Shown: positions 21,929 through 35,087, counted from the stretch's first letter. The stretch is DNA of 64,000 nucleotides from Mycocentrospora acerina (GCA_022701365.1 JAKUHH010000150.1:930001-994000); one strand, 5' to 3'. The notes: generated from the sequence alone by a model not told the origin. Numbers and translations are program-made.

Positions 21929-24881
21929 CTTTGCCAAAAATCAAGAGGAATCGAAGCTGCCTTTCTTCTTTTCCACGGGCATTGTAGCTTTTGTACTTGA
22001 CGGGTCCCCCTGCTCGTGCAAGGTATCACCGAAAGACCCACGAGAGCATGATGAGATATTTCGGTACTTTGCGGGGTTGCTGGGCATGGTTCGATGCTCA
22101 CAATGGTGGAATAACGACATTCTAGGAATCACCTTACCGTCCTACCAGGGGCGGCCGGAGAAATTCACCATCACGAGTGCGGAAGGGCTGCTGCATCAAG
22201 TTAGGCATGCGGCGATCAACACCTTGCTCAACCACAAAAAGTACTTGGCTCAAGGAACGGGTACAACGGCGACAAGAGCAAATGTGCCTAGTTGGACACA
22301 AGCTTGGAAGTGGCCGAGTGAACTGATGTTGTTACAGAATGACAGCTATAATTTTTCTGATCTAGCCGGAGCTGGTATAGTAGCTCCGAGGACGTATTTC
22401 GACCCCGACCTCCCCAACCCCATATCCTTGACTAAAACCCCGGACACCACACGAGCATCAAGCACCCGAGCGTCCGGCAAGCTCACTAGCGCACCGGTAA
22501 CATCGGGTAGTCTCCATCTGGGGCGGCTTGAAGGCTGCTCCTCATCTCCGCCATTTCCTCCACTCTAGCTTCGTGGCGTCGCCTGGAGCATTGTACACTC
22601 ACCGGGCGCATCTCCAAGTATGGTAAGTATATGGCAATACAAGTTCGAGGACCACGGCGAGAAGGAATGAGTGCAATCATCTATCGAGGAACACACCCGA
22701 CCTTTCCAAAGCTCGGTTACGGGTCAAATTCCTGAAGAAAGGATCCTGGTCCCGTTCCAAAGCACAAGCCATACTCCACTTTACATCATCTGATCAACAA
22801 CGCATACCAGGTTTCTCCAAATCTCTCTCCGAGACACTTCTAGCCAATCGGTGGTGATCTCGAATAACATCAACGGGCGGTGAATGAGTTACAATTTAGT
22901 CGGACACCATAGTGCTTCTAGAACTCCTACTTATTCGACTTTGGAAACTGGACGTAACTTTTCTGGGAACCGTGGATCAGATTGTCTGATTGATCTAGAA
23001 GCATCTTAACATGACCACAATGTTGTGCAAGTCCGGCTCATGGCTGTATCCTGAGTTGCAATGATAATATTGCAACATACGTTACTCCTCCTTCTCACTA
23101 CTAGTTCTTACTCCAAGTATCCATACGAGGCGCAAGAATCGGAGAAAAAGGCTGCAAGGACAAAGGACTAGAGAGAAGTAGCGTATCGCCACAATGGATA
23201 CGAAAGGGTGAACTAAAAATGATTATCAATTCGCGGATGCATAGCCATTACAGTGCGTAGACGGTCCATCGGGTGAATAAATGAATCACATGGAACCGAT
23301 TCTACATCTAGATGGCCGATATATCCACAGCAAAGCTTGGAGCCGAGATGCATCCTGATTCAGATACCCTGTCATGCCATGCCTAGCAGCTATTAGCGCC
23401 TGACAAACAACACTACAAGCCTTCTTCGTGGTCTGAGGACCACGCCTTGTTGCTACCCTCTTTCAACCATCGTGCTTGTCTTCATTCTCATTCTCAGACT
23501 TACCTCCAAAACCACCACCCTCGTCGTCATTCGTAATCTCCTCATGCACCTCATCACAGTATTTGAAGTGAATGTGCGGCCAAGGGTCTTTCTGCACAGA
23601 AGATGAGATTCTCTGCAATTCTGGAAGGAATCTTCGTGTCCAGCCACCAGCTTTAAGAATTCTCGCCATCGAGTTACTACAACGCTGTTCTTCGGAAAGT
23701 CCGCTTTAGCCATGGGTTTTCTAAGAGAAAAAAACAGGTAGCTCTCTTCCTGCTGTTACGTTGCAGGATTTCCTTCCCACTTTTTTTGTTTAATTCACCC
23801 TTGACTTGAACCTCCTGCCTTGAAATTCGTTTCCAAACTGCCCCAGTAGTACCTTCATTGTCAACAGCACACAATGAAGCTGCAATCTCAAGCAGAGTAA
23901 TTGCCAATCGAGTCGCCCTACCATCCTGGGACGCAACTCACCAAGTAGGAGTACTAGTATTCTAATTGACAGGACATTTCTCCCAAGCATCCACTACCTC
24001 TACACCCAAACCCCTCAAACGCCGCCTATCCACAAAAATAAACACCCTCCACTTATCTTTTCAACAGTAAATCAAGTTCATCCTTTAAATTAAAAATTAA
24101 AATAAAAAGTATAAGAAGAATACAGCAAACCCATCCCACCCACAAAATCAAGACCAAACCTCCACACTTACACAATCTCTTACCTCCTGCAGCTCAACCT
24201 TCTCCATTCTTCCCATCAAACTTTTCGTGAGTAGACTACCTACTTAGCTTGTACACAGCCCAGCCACCACCATCGTCACTTTGCACAACCGACTCAGACC
24301 CCCCGCTAGATCCTTTGTATATTGAACAATCGTCCATTGAGATCTTGGCGGCGGGTATGACAACAAATGTACTTACTAATAAAATGTCAAATTCATCTAT
24401 ACTTTTTACAGGTATAACCAGCCAGGTAAACGGAGTACAAAAATAACTCCCCCTAAAACCTGTGGCCGGTCAGACGTATGTGTGGGTAAAATAAAAGGCC
24501 AGCACTAGAGGTGGGTGAAGCACAATAGGGTTTTTTGTAAAAGTCCTAGAACGATTGTAGTTTTTATTTCAAAATGAGAAAGAAATGAGACAGGCAAAAA
24601 CATTTCTCTTCAGCAACGTCTAAAGTCAAGTATCAATGGGGAGATTAAAGAAAAAGAAAAAAGAGGAGAGTGGGAAGAATTCCAGTGAAAAGACATTGTT
24701 GGGTATCATCAAAACTATAGTCCCATCCATGTTATAAAAAGAAAGGCCTCGTGCGTAGAGGTAATACACCATAAGAACACCTCTGACACCTACGCGTGTA
24801 GTAACGTCCAAGCGTATACCTTATCCAGCAACCTGTGATTATATTCCACTTCACTCCACCTTCAAACAACCTCCCCTTCCC
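21929..24881. other. Gene-poor 3 kb interval with a possible decayed gene
   Basis: No intact gene was found. The left end carries the beta-galactosidase promoter, with GCGGGG at about 22070 matching the CreA consensus. On the minus strand between about 23463 and 23960, two protein-like stretches occur: ITLLEIAASLCAVDNEGTTG, and FLPELQRISSSVQKDPWPHI followed by an acidic Gly-rich tail. They lie in different frames, and I could not join them with normal introns. The rest is AT-rich. Confidence 0.4.
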
Positions 24882-27800
24882 TCAAGCAGCCGCAGCCACA
24901 CTCGCATTCTTCCTCCTAATCGCCAACTTGGCCATTTCATTCAAATTCCACTCATCCTTCACATTCTGCGAATCCGGCACATGCTCGCCGCTATAAATGA
25001 CATGCACCGCCATCTTAGGATGCGTTTTAAGGCCCGTCAGCAGCTTGGGCGTGACGAGAAAGTACTGGCTGGTGCGTTCCTGACACGCAATGTCGACCAT
25101 GCGTCCATGGACCATGCGCTCGTTGCGGGGGTCCATACCTTGGTTGATTTCGTCGACGACGCGGAAGGGAGATTGTGCAAGGTCTTGCAGGGCCATGAGG
25201 TAGAAGATGGTGGAGACGGCACGCTCGCCGCCGGATTGCCGCTGTGAGTCGAGAATTGAGAGGGGCTCGCCTTCACTGGTGGGGCGCATTAATTAGGCTT
25301 TTGGGGCTGCAAGTGTGGACATGGGCAGTACTTACCGAAATCGGACTTTGATGCGAACCGACCATTTGTCAAAGTCTTCCTCGTCTTTGTAGACGCTGAC
25401 TTCTCCTGCGCACCCAATTTGTTCAAAGTTGTGGGAGAAAGCGTCGCTGATTCGCGACATCAGTGCATCAAGCTGAGGTTCCCACTTCCCACGAATCTCA
25501 ACAATTTCTTGCTTCGTTTCGTCCAAGTCCAAGACGGCTTGATCCAGCTTTTTCCGGCAATCCCTAATCTGATGTTCACGGTTTTCGTATGCTTTGATTG
25601 CTCCAGGATTTCCTTCAGCCATCATATCAAGCCTAGCTGTGACAGCTGCAATCTCATTCTCAAGCTCCTCGACAGACGCCAAGACGCGATACTCGTTCAC
25701 GATCTCATTCTCTGCTGGTGTCAAGCCTCTAAGCATCTGCTGGGTATTTCTGACAAGAATCTCGTACGCTTTGCGGTTTATGTCGTTCTCTTTCTGAAGT
25801 GCTACGATCTCATTCTGTTTAGCGGTCTGTCGATCGAGAATGGTTTTATTCTCAATCTCGAGCGCCTTCGTTTCTGACCGTGCTTCGATAAGGCGGATCT
25901 CAGCTTCCGTAAGAGATTCAAGAAATGAACGAAGGTGGGTAATCATTTTCTGTTGGTAATTAGCGGCTAGATTCAGTTCAGACGTGGAATCAACTTACAG
26001 CATATTCTATCGTCAGTGACGCAGCCTTGAGCGACGCCTCACGCATTTTGACCCTGCTCTCTCGTATACGGCTGGTCGTCTGTGCGTTATCCTGAAGCTT
26101 AGAGTCCATCTCAGCTTCTTTTTGCTCTGTGCTTTGTTAGCACCACACATGACCATCAACAATTGAAGATACACACTTATTTGGCGAGGAAGACCTTGCC
26201 ACTGAGCCACAGCCCTTCGCCGCTGTTCATGGTCCGCTTGGGCCTGCTCCTACAAAGGTGTCAGCGACAAGTATCAGCTTGACGAATATTAAACTCACTC
26301 TGCCTGTTTTGAGCTCAGAAATTTGATCCTGATCAGCCTTCTTCTTCTCCTTCATCTTGCCGTGCTCCTCCTTCATCTCCTCAAGGTCGCGCGAGGTACG
26401 CTTAATGGTCTCCTGGTATTGCCGCTTCTCTTCCGCGTTGACTGGCTGATCGACAAAGACCCTCGCCTCCTTAAGTAGATTGACTGATGTCGAAGAAGCC
26501 CCATATTCCTTGCGCGTGGTGATCATAAAGACCTCTCTGCCACCAACCCATTTCTGGATAGGACTGGCAGACGCAGCTGTATGCTGTTCATCTGAGAGTG
26601 TTTTCGATGCGAAAGCTGTGCGATTCAATCTAGCATTATCGCAAAGCATGGCTATGACTGAGTCAGGCCCTCTAATATAGTCGACCAGATACCCTTCGAA
26701 ACCATAGTGAGGCAGGTTCTCTGGAGCAACAGGAGGCCGATATGATGACAAGGGTTTGGGTGAGGTTCGAAGATGAATATCGTGGAGGCCAAGCCCTCCG
26801 CCTTCCCTGCGAGTGAAAACCCTCGATAGAGTTTTCGAGTCCTCTCCATTCGTGCAAGTGATACCAATAAAGTCACCATGTCTCAGTTGAGTCTCAACAG
26901 CACTGGCATATCGTGAGTCTGGGATTGAACACGTTAAAACAGGGGGGCCGTAGACTTCGCCTCTCAGCTGCAACGAGTCCTTGTTTTTCAAAAACCAGTC
27001 CCAGGCTCGCGCGGTGTCGGGAGACAACTTTGATAATAAACTCGCTTGCTTTCCACTCTGGGTATCCAGTTCCTGGAGTTGTGCTTCCGCCATTTGCTTT
27101 TCTTGCATCAAACTTCTTCCCTGCACAATCATCTCCTTGATCTTATCTTCAATCTCTGAGATGCGACGTTCTGCAGCAGAGATTTGAGTGCGAAATTCAG
27201 TGTTTTGTTGATTCCAACCATCCGTATCGCATTCCACAGGCTGTTCCTGGCGCTGACGATCCAGTCTCGCAATGTCTGCTTTGAGCCGAATAATATCTCG
27301 CTCACGAGCCTTTTTCGAGTTTGCCTCTCCCTCTACACTGGCCTCCAATGCAGCAATATCTTCCTGTGCTTTTGCAATCTTTCTAGTCAACTGATCGGCT
27401 TGCGCCTTAGCCACGTCGAGGCGGTTCTTGCGAGTTTTGACCACCTGTTCAATCTGGTCTCTGTACGTTGCCGCTTCAGCCTGAGCTTGACGAACAGGCT
27501 CCACTTCTGCTTCGAGTTGGACAAGCTCTCGCTGCACAACCTTGATATCTGCCTTTGCCTGTTTAAGAACCACTTTTCGCAGGTTGCACTCGATGATAGG
27601 TCGGACCTTGTGCATAACCTTGGATTTGACCAGTAGCGCTTGTCGTTCGTTCCAACGATCAACATCATCTTTTGTCGTACTCTGCTGATTTTCCAGTTTC
27701 TTCAACTGCTGCTCATGAGCTAGCCGCGTTGTCTCAAGCTCTTTCTCCTGTGTGCCATATTCTTTTAACTGGTCATGCCACTCAACCATCTGTTGGGGTG

Positions 27801-28472
27801 CCGCAGCCCGTTGCGTCTCCCTCAAACGATCAACATCCGACATCTTCGCAAACTCCACAACCCGATCCTGCGGCAAAAACTGGCACAAATTGTCAATCTG
27901 GATCAAGAACTCCTTGGCCAGTTCCGACACCTTCTTCTGAGGCACACTCTTCCCATTGAGCCAGTATTGCGTCTTGTTGTCTGCTTTGCGAATCTGTCGT
28001 CGTACAATGGGATTCCTAGCCATGTTCGGGCCGGCAGCGAGTTCGATTTCGATTTCGGCCAAGTCACAGCCGTGCTTGACGAATTCCCCAAGATCTTTAG
28101 CCCGGCCTAGATGCTATCGCGGGTTAGCACTGCGTCAAAATCTTGACGAACATGACTCCATACTTCACTGCTCCACCCTAACCCCAGGCAAATCGCACAA
28201 ACGAGTGTACTCTTTCCTGTGCCATTTGGCCCAATCACCATGTTCAAGCTCGGTCCGAGATGGAACTCTGCCGCTGTATACGTGACAAAGTTCTTGAGTT
28301 TGACACGTATAATCGAGCCTGGTTGGAATGACGTCTCGGCTGAGGGAGTGACAGACGCGTCATTTGCGAGGCGGCCGCGCTTGCTGCTGGAGTCGGAGAG
28401 CTCATCATCGTCAGAGCTCATAGCACGCGAAGGGCGTTTGCGCCTATTCCCGGCCTGAACGAGACCGGGCAT
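24882..28472 (-). CDS. smc5: Structural maintenance of chromosomes protein 5 (SMC5)
   Basis: Six exons: 28164-28472, 26299-28113, 26177-26249, 25999-26126, 25336-25949 and 24882-25275, giving 1110 aa, the standard Smc5 length. The N-terminal ATPase half has Walker A GPNGTGKST near residue 80 and the Q-loop region NLCQFLPQDRVVEFAKM. Two long coiled coils flank a hinge (YGPPVLTCSIPDSRYASAVE...). The C-terminal half has EGEPLSILDSQRQSGGERAV (ABC signature SGGERAVST) and the degenerate Walker B of Smc5, FRVVDEINQGMDPRNE. It pairs with Smc6 and the Nse proteins in the nucleus for recombinational repair and sumoylation. All five introns are 49-60 nt. It is transcribed in the same direction as the kinase gene to its right. 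Confidence 0.96.
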
Positions 28473-29000
28473 GTTGCTGGGGACGAATGCGGGGAGTGTA
28501 CGAGACGCGGGTCGAGCGGGGAGGGTTGGATAGGAGGGGGGCGGAAAACACGCTAAACACTAAAGTCACGTGGGAGCGCGCCAGCGTGTTATGGCTTATT
28601 TACTCCGACCTTTTTTTTGTCTTGCCGCGTTAGCGTTGCAGGCGGATCTGACAGGGTGCGTCAAAAGGTTTTGTGAAAGTGAAATACCAAACTCTAAGAT
28701 CCAAGTAAAAGCATGCACATCTTTGTCTTCATTTATTTCTACTAATACACGACCACGCTGTGAAAATGGTACAACGTTGGCTCGATCACGTTCCGCATGA
28801 ATCCCAGCGTCTCACGTCTGTGGAAGCAACAGTCCGATATCCCCCAAATGTATGTATCCATCGATTCGTCTGTCCATTTCATTAAACGTCTACAACGCAA
28901 AAGTATTGTGTGCTTTAAAAATTGCCCGGCAATTGGGACTGAAAAAGTGGTAAAAGCCTCCGAAGCATCCAGTGCTAGGAGCATCGAAATAGCAAAAGCC
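28473..29000. promoter_or_regulatory. smc5 upstream region
   Basis: A 528-bp gap between the kinase stop and the smc5 ATG. A CACGTG box at 28567-28572 lies about 95 bp upstream of the start. A T-rich run follows at about 28610. No gene is seen. Confidence 0.4.
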
Positions 29001-31123
29001 CTAAAATATAGTACCAAAACTCTCATCGACGAAAGGAAGTGGCTTCCTCGGGCTGGCTGGCTTGCCGCCTTCTTCAACCGTCTTCTTGTGGCGGAAAGTG
29101 ACTGGTCATGATTAGCACGAATTTTGTTGAAAAGTAAGATTGCAATACTTACACCCAACGAACAAGCCCTTGTTCATCTTTTCGTCCCTGTCTTGCATAG
29201 CCTCGAGTGCGGCTTGCTTATCGTGAACCTCTTTGTATTTGGCCATATCAGATTCGCTGCCGAAGTCATCGAAGTAACCGGCATCTGTCTCGCTGTCAAG
29301 CTCAGGCACAAACGGTGCTTTGTTATCCCTCAACTTGGTCCAGTCTACCTCAGCAAAGTACTGATGACCGTGGATTTCCGAGATGCCACGGAAGCGAGAC
29401 ACTTTCGAAGCGACCAGTCTAATAATCAGATCCCATGTGCGCTTTGAGAGGAAGTAGGAGGGGTCTTCGTATACGGGCTTTCGTAGCACTTTCTTCCACT
29501 GCTTCAGGTTCTGCCAGGTCTCGTCCACAGTGGCACCAGCGAAGGGCGGGTAGCCAGCCAGAGCTTCGAAGAGCATGCACCCCAGACTCCAATAGTCAAC
29601 GGTGAAGTCATACTCCTCTCCTTTCAACACCTCTGGTGCCATGTAATCCGGGCTTCCGACAATGCTCTTTGCATAGTTGATGTCTCGTTCGCGAAGGGAT
29701 CTATAATTGTCGCGGCGCTGAGCTGCACTTCGCTCCTCAATCGGACGTCCAAATGGAGAGGCTGTATCGCCAATAGACGCCAGCTTGATGCGCATCGACT
29801 CGATCTTCGCCGGGGCAAGCATACCTGCTGCCAAACCGAAATCTGTCAGCTTCACATGGCCCGTGCTGTCAATCAAGAAGTTCTCCGGCTTCAGATCTCG
29901 ATGAATGTATCCAAGTTGGTGCAGAGAGTCGACACAAGAAAACATTTCGGCAATGTAAAATCGTGCATGTCGGTTGTGCAGGACGCCAGTATTATTCAGG
30001 AGTGTGCGGAAATCTCCTCCGGGAACGTATTCCTAGTCTACGTTAGATTAAGAATGCTCACGGTAGAAGAAGATAACCCACCATGGCAAGATAGATACTC
30101 TTGTCATCTTGAAACGCATAGAGAAGTCGAACTAGCCACTCGCTCTTTGCTGAAGTCAGAATGTCGCGCTCGGTTAGAACATGGCGGACTTCGTCGAGCT
30201 TGAACAGCAGCTTCTTGCTCATCACCTTCAAGGCGCAGACTTCGCGCGTGTCCTTTTTCTGTGCCAGATATACTTGTCCATAGCCGCCCTGGCCAACTTG
30301 TGTAAGAATCTGGAAGTCTCCGTGCCGTAGCCGGGTGCGTCGCTTGCGTAGGTTGGCGCGCTCGCGTCCAAGGTATTGTGCGAGTGCGTCATTGTACTCT
30401 GCTTCTGGAGTATCGGGAGGCGCGGGGTTCTGGGTCTGGAACTGAGTGAGGCGGTTCTGACGGGTATGCACGTAGGTGAGGAGATCGTAGTAGTAGTCAA
30501 GGAAATCTGGTATATGTATGAGCATGGCGCGGCAGTCCTTGAGGCGTAGCACACTTACACAACTGCGTCACATTGGCCATTCGCTTCACTGCTGGCTTCC
30601 TTGCCTTCTCGAGATCTTCTGGTGAGAGACGCTGTGGTCCATGGTAGTAACGCGTCGACTGCTCTGCCCCCCGTGTCCGATATGGCTCCTGCCGCGACTG
30701 CGCAGCCTGGGTCATGTAGCTGGGATCCTTCTGCAAGCCCGGACGAGAGTTGAGTGGCGTGTTTTCTTCGTTCGCCTTGCGCGTAGGACTGCCTGTCGAA
30801 AGGCCTGGAGGATCCTGGTATGCATGGTCGACATTCTCCCCAATCTGCAGCTTCGACTTGTTGGGTGAAGACGGCGTTGCGGGCTTGGATTTGGGCGAGC
30901 CAAGAGTCGGCAGCAGTCGCATAGCATTATCGAAGACGTGTGGCAAGTCGAATGCGCCAGGCGGCTGGTGGTGTTTACTTGGGCTGCCTTGTGGTGTCTG
31001 TTGGGGGCTCATGAACGGATCCTGCGAAGGCGTGCCAGGGCGCTCCATGTTGCTGGAGCGAGTGTGGAGCAGCGGGGGCGGGGTGGGTAGCTGGAAGCTG
31101 TGCCTGTTGGGGTCTGCGGCCAT
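29001..31123 (-). CDS. Dbf2/Sid2-type NDR-family protein kinase
   Basis: Four exons: 30559-31123, 30082-30506, 29153-30032 and 29001-29101, 656 aa. After a Ser/Pro-rich N-terminus comes the Mob1-binding region (VTQLYFLDYYYDLLTYVH). The kinase domain follows with glycine loop VGQGGYGQVYLA, ALKVMSKK lysine, YIHRDLKPENF, DFGLA, and the NDR-type insert before IVGSPDYMAPEVLKGEEYDF. The C-terminal extension includes FTFRHKK, the position of the NDR hydrophobic motif, and ends DESFGTIF. The family acts at the end of the septation/mitotic exit cascade with Mob1 to trigger septum formation. Introns are 49-52 nt. Placement in the Dbf2/Sid2 rather than Cbk1 branch rests on the Tyr/Leu-rich Mob-binding block and the C-terminus. 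Confidence 0.93.
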
Positions 31124-31951
31124 TGTGTCGATGCTGGGCTACGTAGAGTTGCGCTCATGTAAGGGCAGTCACAGGGGAAAGAACGATGGCAGGCAGTTAG
31201 GAATGTAGGCTTCGCTGCGAGCAGGTGGGAAGGGACAATGTATGGTGTCAGAAGCAGCGCAAACACTTGCAGGCTTTTACCAAATGTTTGTATTTAAAAG
31301 CTGAACTTGGTAAACAAGAAGGCGGTGCAAGTTGCAGCCGGTGTAGACGTGTTAGTGGGGTAGCGTGTTTGGTGTGCCAAGCCGCATTTTGGGACTGCTG
31401 AGGCAACCAGTAGACATTTCAGGGATCCCATCTTCAGCTCGAGCAGTTGCGCCTCCAACATTATTTGTTTGTCTCGAGCTATATCCTGTCCCCCCCCCTA
31501 GCAAATCATCTTTCTCGTACACTATCCCTTGTTCACATGTAAAAGCAAATTCGGGTGACGCACGCTACCACTTGTCGAGATCCGCACCGCAGTGCCGCCG
31601 CCCATAGCTGGCGATAACACGGTGTTGCAGAAGAATGATATCATGTTCCAAGCCCGCCACGCCAACACCACGCCATGTGGGGAGGATGTGTTGCGGAGAT
31701 GCCGTAGCCCGCCCCGTTCCATCACTTGCGCTTCTCACCAGAAACTATTTCCTTCTTCGCCGTGTCGCTTTTGGGCGACGAGGGTAAAGTGGGCATTCCG
31801 AACATTCTTGGTCGGCACTCAAAACTGACATGCAATATCCTTGCAGCACCAAATCGTGGAATGAGCGCTGCTTGTTTGTCCGCCCATGGCTATATTACCC
31901 GCAATCAGTTGCACATGCTAAAATGCTCTTGTATTATGTGTCTCGCGTGTT
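31124..31951. other. Intergenic region upstream of the kinase gene
   Basis: No gene. A run of nine C occurs at about 31490. The left part should contain the kinase promoter and the right part the 3' flank of the RING protein gene. Confidence 0.45.
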
Positions 31952-33276
31952 TCATGAGTGCGTAAATTCTCCGCGAAGCTCACTCGCGAGCATTTCTTGA
32001 AATGCTGGGCCGCCAGTTCGAGCCATTGATTGCAACAAAGCGGGGGAGTACCGAGATGGCTGTATGAGCAGTTTACGACACATTGGACAAGTGACCTTAT
32101 TCTTGTGTGTTTTGCAGGTGTCAAACTAAGCACAAGTCAGTTAGTTTATTAAACACAAAGCAAAGTACGTACCCATTGAAAGAGGCAGAATTCTCCGAAA
32201 CAGTGCCCACAAGGTAGCTCTATGATTATCTCCTTTTCTTCTGAAGGTGGGACATGTGTGTTGGAGTAGTCTTTCTGGCAGATGTCGCATGCACTAGACA
32301 CGTTTTCCGAAAGCTCACTTGGCAGGCGGCGAGGAAGCTTATCCTTGAGTTCCTGAATCTGGCGCTGGCTTGGAATATTCGGGTCGTGGCGGTGAGCAAG
32401 GAAGCGCGGCCGAACTTCCCTCGGTCGGTGTCGTGCGCGATGTGATGGGGGCGGACGAACGGTGATTCCTTCTGCATCTGGCGATGTGTTTGAAGGCGAC
32501 ATGTCGGAATAATACCTGTCGAAACTCCGGCGAGTCGAAGTCCGAGGAGAGATACTGCGATCTGATCGGCGTCCTTGAGAGCCAAAAAGTGCTGCTGAAC
32601 GTCGTTCTGGATGGTTGTATGCTCGGTTGATGTATGGATGTGGATGTTGCTCCATGTGTGATGGTCTTCTGCTGAATGAGGGAGGGCCCTGATGAAGCTG
32701 ATCTGAATTTCCATTGTTTGACGCTCGCATACCGTCTTGATGGCCAGAGTTGAGTGTTGGTGGGGTTGGTGCTCCGGTGGGAAAATGGTATCGCCTAGCC
32801 ATGGACGATGGCCCATTTGCTGGTGGTAAAAAAGCCTCGTCTCCCGTAAAGTATGCAGGATAAAAAGTGTTTACTCCGCGTGGCATGGGAGGATCAATTC
32901 TAGGAAAGGCCTGGCTAGTATCAGGAAGACTCGCGTCGTCCATGCGACCGTTGCCAGAGCTATTGCGAAGGGCTGGAGGCAGTCTCGAGTAAGATTGAGG
33001 ATATGGGCGGATATACGTTGGATGAGCTACCGGTAGTGAATATGGTGGTCGTTCTGGCGCATAATTGTAAAAGGCAAATGCAGGCATCTCGGAGAATGTA
33101 GACATGTGAGGAGTATTGACTTGGTTGTAGGGAGGCTCAAAAGATAACGACGGAAAGCCTTGGGCGAACGAGGGTGCATGTCCTGGAAGGAGTGGGGCAG
33201 GCATCTCTGCACCTTGAGGCCCTGGACTTGTGGAAAATGCAGCCCAATAAGGCGAGCTATAACCTGACTCGGCCAT
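31952..33276 (-). CDS. RING-type zinc finger protein with long disordered N-terminus
   Basis: Exons 32173-33276 and 31952-32125, 425 aa; the 47-nt intron splits the RING domain. The first 300 or so residues are Pro/Ser/Tyr-rich and low in structure. The RING pattern begins ACDIC at about residue 330, continues ELPCGHCFGEFCLFQW before the intron, then CKTHKN and CPMCRK. This is a full set of Cys/His ligands in a variant spacing with an insert between the first pairs. RING proteins are generally E3 ubiquitin ligases; the substrate here is unknown. ATG 33276 is chosen because the frame is open from there without interruption. Confidence 0.82.
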
Positions 33277-34469
33277 GATGTGGACGACTGCTGGCCTTGA
33301 CGGCCTCTGTGTGCAGTCGAGATTGGCAGTTGGGAGCGATTGAATCGAGATGGTGGGCTTGAAGTTGGTTGAAGGCGGACGTTGGGGTGTAGCTGTTAGT
33401 CTTCAATGGCAAGCTGGGTTGCAAGCCGTTGTCTGTCAGGCTAGTGAAATGGCAGATTTGGCAAAGGGTGTAAGCAGGTGCGAGAGGCTTATCAGCAGGT
33501 CAAGAAGTGCGGGCAGCGGTGTAGGTGTGGTGGTAGGACGGAGCCGGCTGGTCATTCACAGAGAGCAAGGACCCGCAGACGCAATGTTGGGATGGGACGG
33601 TTTGGTGAGGAGCAGAAAGGGAGCAGGAGCAACAGAAGGGGAGGGTTCGCTGATGTTGAAGAGGCCGCAAAGGAGGGAGAAGAGGGGTTGGTTCACTCAG
33701 TGGTGATTAGTGTATGTGACGCTGGCTCCATATGGGCATGGCTGTGCCGTGTAAATAACCTACGGTGACCTGGCTCGGGATCATCTGCGATGCTGGGACG
33801 GGCGATTCGCTGCGAGTCTAATCGTGACCGTGACCTCGCCGCCACTTTTAGCGGAAGCGGCATCTTTGGCCAGCACGAATGCAGTGCGCAAGGAGTAAAC
33901 GCAGGCAGAGGCATGAGCGGCAACATGGGCCCGAGCAAAGCCCGACTGCGTTGCCGGCGAGGGCTGAAGCATGGGAGTTGTCTTTTTTTTTTTTGCAAGA
34001 GCAGGAGCAGCAGCAACGGCAACAGCAGTAGCATGATGTAAAAGCCGGGCAAAAACGACGAGAATCGGCGACATGACAATTACTCGACCTTGGCCGTGCG
34101 TGTTCTCATGGGCGAACCGCCGTGTACGCCGGGCCAGAACAGCGCGGCGGGCACGGCAGGCGACATGCGATGCAGACAGGCAGGCAGGTCTCACTGACGC
34201 AGACAGGGCAACGGTCTGGCTGGCGGGCGCACGACGACCGTGGCCGAGCAAGCTTGGAAGCGCCGAGGTGGAAGGTTTGTCTACCATAGCACAGTGCAGG
34301 CAAGTGGCGGGTGGAGCTCACGGTCCGATGCACTCGGCCAGCTGTGCAGGGCCAGACAGTCTGCTCAGCGCCGTGCTGGAACAAAGAAATGCTGGGCCAG
34401 CACGCAGCACGCCGAGTGCACGGGACTGGGGCACGTGAGGGCGCGGGGAGCAGCGGGGCAGAGGGTGGA

Positions 34470-34510
34470 GGGCAAGGGCAAGGGCAAGGGCAAGGGCAAG
34501 GGCAAGGGCA
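34470..34510 (+). repeat. (GGGCAA)n hexamer microsatellite, about 6.8 copies
   Basis: Six perfect GGGCAA units at 34470-34505 plus GGGCA, followed by a polypurine tract to about 34610. Runs of three G at 6-nt spacing could form a G-quadruplex on the plus strand (inference). Confidence 0.95.
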
Positions 34511-34752
34511 GGAGGGGTGAGGGAAGAGGGTGGGAGGGAAGAGTGAGAGGGAAGAGGGAGAGGGAAGAGGGAAGGGTGTGAGGGAAGAGGGGCAGGCGAG
34601 AGGGAAGGGACGTGTGTGAAGAGGCGAGGGCGTGTGCACCGAGAAGAAGAGGGAGACGGGGAGAGGGAGGGGCGGCGTGGTGAGGACATGTCGCTGCGAC
34701 GCGGGCGCCGTGGGCGAGTGAGTGCTGGCGAGAGCTTACCTGGCAGGGCTGT

Positions 34753-34810
34753 AGTCACGTGCCGTCGGATGCAGCCGTCGAGTTGGGTGCTGTGCAGTCA
34801 CGTGCCGTCG
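34753..34810 (+). promoter_or_regulatory. Tandem CACGTG-containing 15-mers in the fumarase promoter
   Basis: AGTCACGTGCCGTCG occurs identically at 34753-34767 and 34796-34810, 43 bp apart, each with an E-box CACGTG. They lie about 330 and 290 bp upstream of the fumarase ATG. bHLH factor binding is inference. Confidence 0.6.
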
Positions 34811-35087
34811 AGTGCAGTCAACCCAGCCAGCCCAGTCGAGTGCGGTGCAGTCCAGCGCAGTCAAGGACAGAGCCGGCCTCTCCCGCGGCCCCTCCCGACT
34901 CTGCCCGGCAAAAAGTCTGGCGCGTCGCGGGCTCTCATCTTCACTCCGTCGACTGCCCGTCTCGAGACCTCTGGCCTTGCTCCCACCGCTCGTCCCACGC
35001 TCACCCCGTCTCCTGACTTGACCTGCCCCATTGCGGCTCTCACCTCGCCAATTGGCCCGCCATCCCCTCCCCCAGGCCGCCCACACC

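Larger units (their letters stand above)
33277..35087. other. GC-rich low-complexity region upstream of fumarase
   Basis: 1.8 kb with strong purine/pyrimidine bias. It contains long overlapping open frames in several phases that translate to Pro/Ser/Arg or Gly/Lys low complexity, so I call none coding. It holds the divergent promoters of the RING gene and fumarase. Confidence 0.55.

Noticed and set aside
21858..22568. 236-codon open plus-strand frame in the beta-galactosidase promoter
   Set aside because: It begins antisense inside the galactosidase exon, has no early ATG, and resembles no family; one frame of this length is not unlikely by chance in 64 kb.
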